Shown piece by piece: positions 6,196-6,451 of a stretch of DNA of 6,451 nt; within the stretch, counting starts at the first letter, position 1, and the number at the start of each line of letters is the position of its first letter. Source of the stretch: Frankiales bacterium (GTDB lineage: Bacteria; Actinomycetota; Actinomycetes; Mycobacteriales; SCTD01); contig JAODNS010000028.1 of NCBI GenBank assembly GCA_025465145.1, positions 1 to 6,451 of the forward strand. The letters are read 5' to 3'. Below the pieces are notes generated by a model. The model did no database searches and had not been told where the DNA came from. It worked only from the letters and a program-made list of their open reading frames with translations. The translations under genes and the position numbers were made by a program.

Positions 6196-6451
6196 CGGAC
6201 CTGGCGCAGCCCGTGGGCGAGGCCGTGCAGCGCGTCGGTGGCGTCCTGCAGGCGGTTCGTGGCCAGCGGGTCGGCGCTGGCGGAGACGAGGTCCGCGAGG
6301 CCCACGACCAGCCGCTCCTGCGCGACGACGCCGCGGAAGAGCTGGTCCACCAGCTCGGGCTCGGCGCCGCGGTGCGGCTCGACGGCGGCCAGGCGGGCGG
6401 CCTGCCAGCGCAGCGCGACGTCCGCTTCGGTGGCGGTCCGCCACGCCTCGT
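6192..6451 (-). CDS. Unrecognised protein, C-terminal 85 residues only
   Basis: I do not recognise this protein. A minus-strand frame enters at the window edge and ends with TAG at 6194-6192. It encodes 85 visible residues from EAWRTATEAD to LHGLAHGLRQVR. The frame is accepted as real because nearly every codon ends in G or C, as in its neighbours, and it stops exactly at the trmB terminus. The visible part is rich in Ala, Leu, Val, Arg, Asp and Glu, has no Lys, Cys, Ile, Met or Tyr, and should fold as amphipathic helices. There is no signal, membrane segment or known motif. It is convergent with trmB and shares the CTAG tetranucleotide with it, so there is no intergenic space for a separate terminator. 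The start and any N-terminal domain lie beyond the window. Confidence 0.75.
   Translation of the reverse strand, partial: EAWRTATEADVALRWQAARLAAVEPHRGAEPELVDQLFRGVVAQERLVVGLADLVSASADPLATNRLQDATDALHGLAHGLRQVR

Noticed and set aside
5464..6444. A 326-codon minus-strand frame opposite trmB and beyond
   Set aside because: It is the shadow of trmB and of the partial minus-strand gene in another frame. The frame ending at 6192 has far better third-position GC and a sensible composition.

Overview
This window is a stretch of very GC-rich chromosome with almost exclusively G or C at third codon positions, frequent GTG starts and one TTG start. Together with an M36 secreted protease and MPEGD[T/S]VW-type Nei glycosylases, this points to an actinobacterium. 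The genus cannot be fixed from the sequence. I see no insertion sequence, CRISPR array, RNA gene, prophage or defence system, and composition looks uniform.

Layout. (1) Positions 1-3652, minus strand: a large secreted zinc metalloprotease of the fungalysin family (M36). It has a signal peptide, FTP/PepSY-type prodomain, a cysteine-bounded beta-rich insert, an HEYTH catalytic domain and a C-terminal discoidin-like module. Its 3' end lies outside the window. (2) 3653-3781: a 129-base divergent intergenic region with a tandem AGGTCAC direct repeat at exactly 11-base spacing. (3) 3782-4687 and 4709-5557, plus strand: two adjacent paralogous Fpg/Nei-family DNA glycosylases, both with intact catalytic residues and zinc finger. 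(4) 5554-6195, plus strand: trmB, tRNA (guanine-N7-)-methyltransferase, whose GTG start overlaps the stop of the second nei. (5) 6192-6451, minus strand: the C-terminal 85 residues of an unrecognised protein. Its TAG stop shares the tetranucleotide CTAG with the trmB stop.

How the genes relate. The three plus-strand genes are packed tightly enough (21-base gap, then 4-base overlap) to be one transcription unit: two base-excision-repair glycosylases and one tRNA-modifying enzyme. The protease is transcribed away from them and shares only the intergenic region. This is mostly an ordinary housekeeping/secretion locus. The points most worth a second look are the tandem nei duplication, the possible stop-start relay between the two copies, and the 11-base-phased repeat in the divergent promoter region. 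I found no convincing undescribed system.
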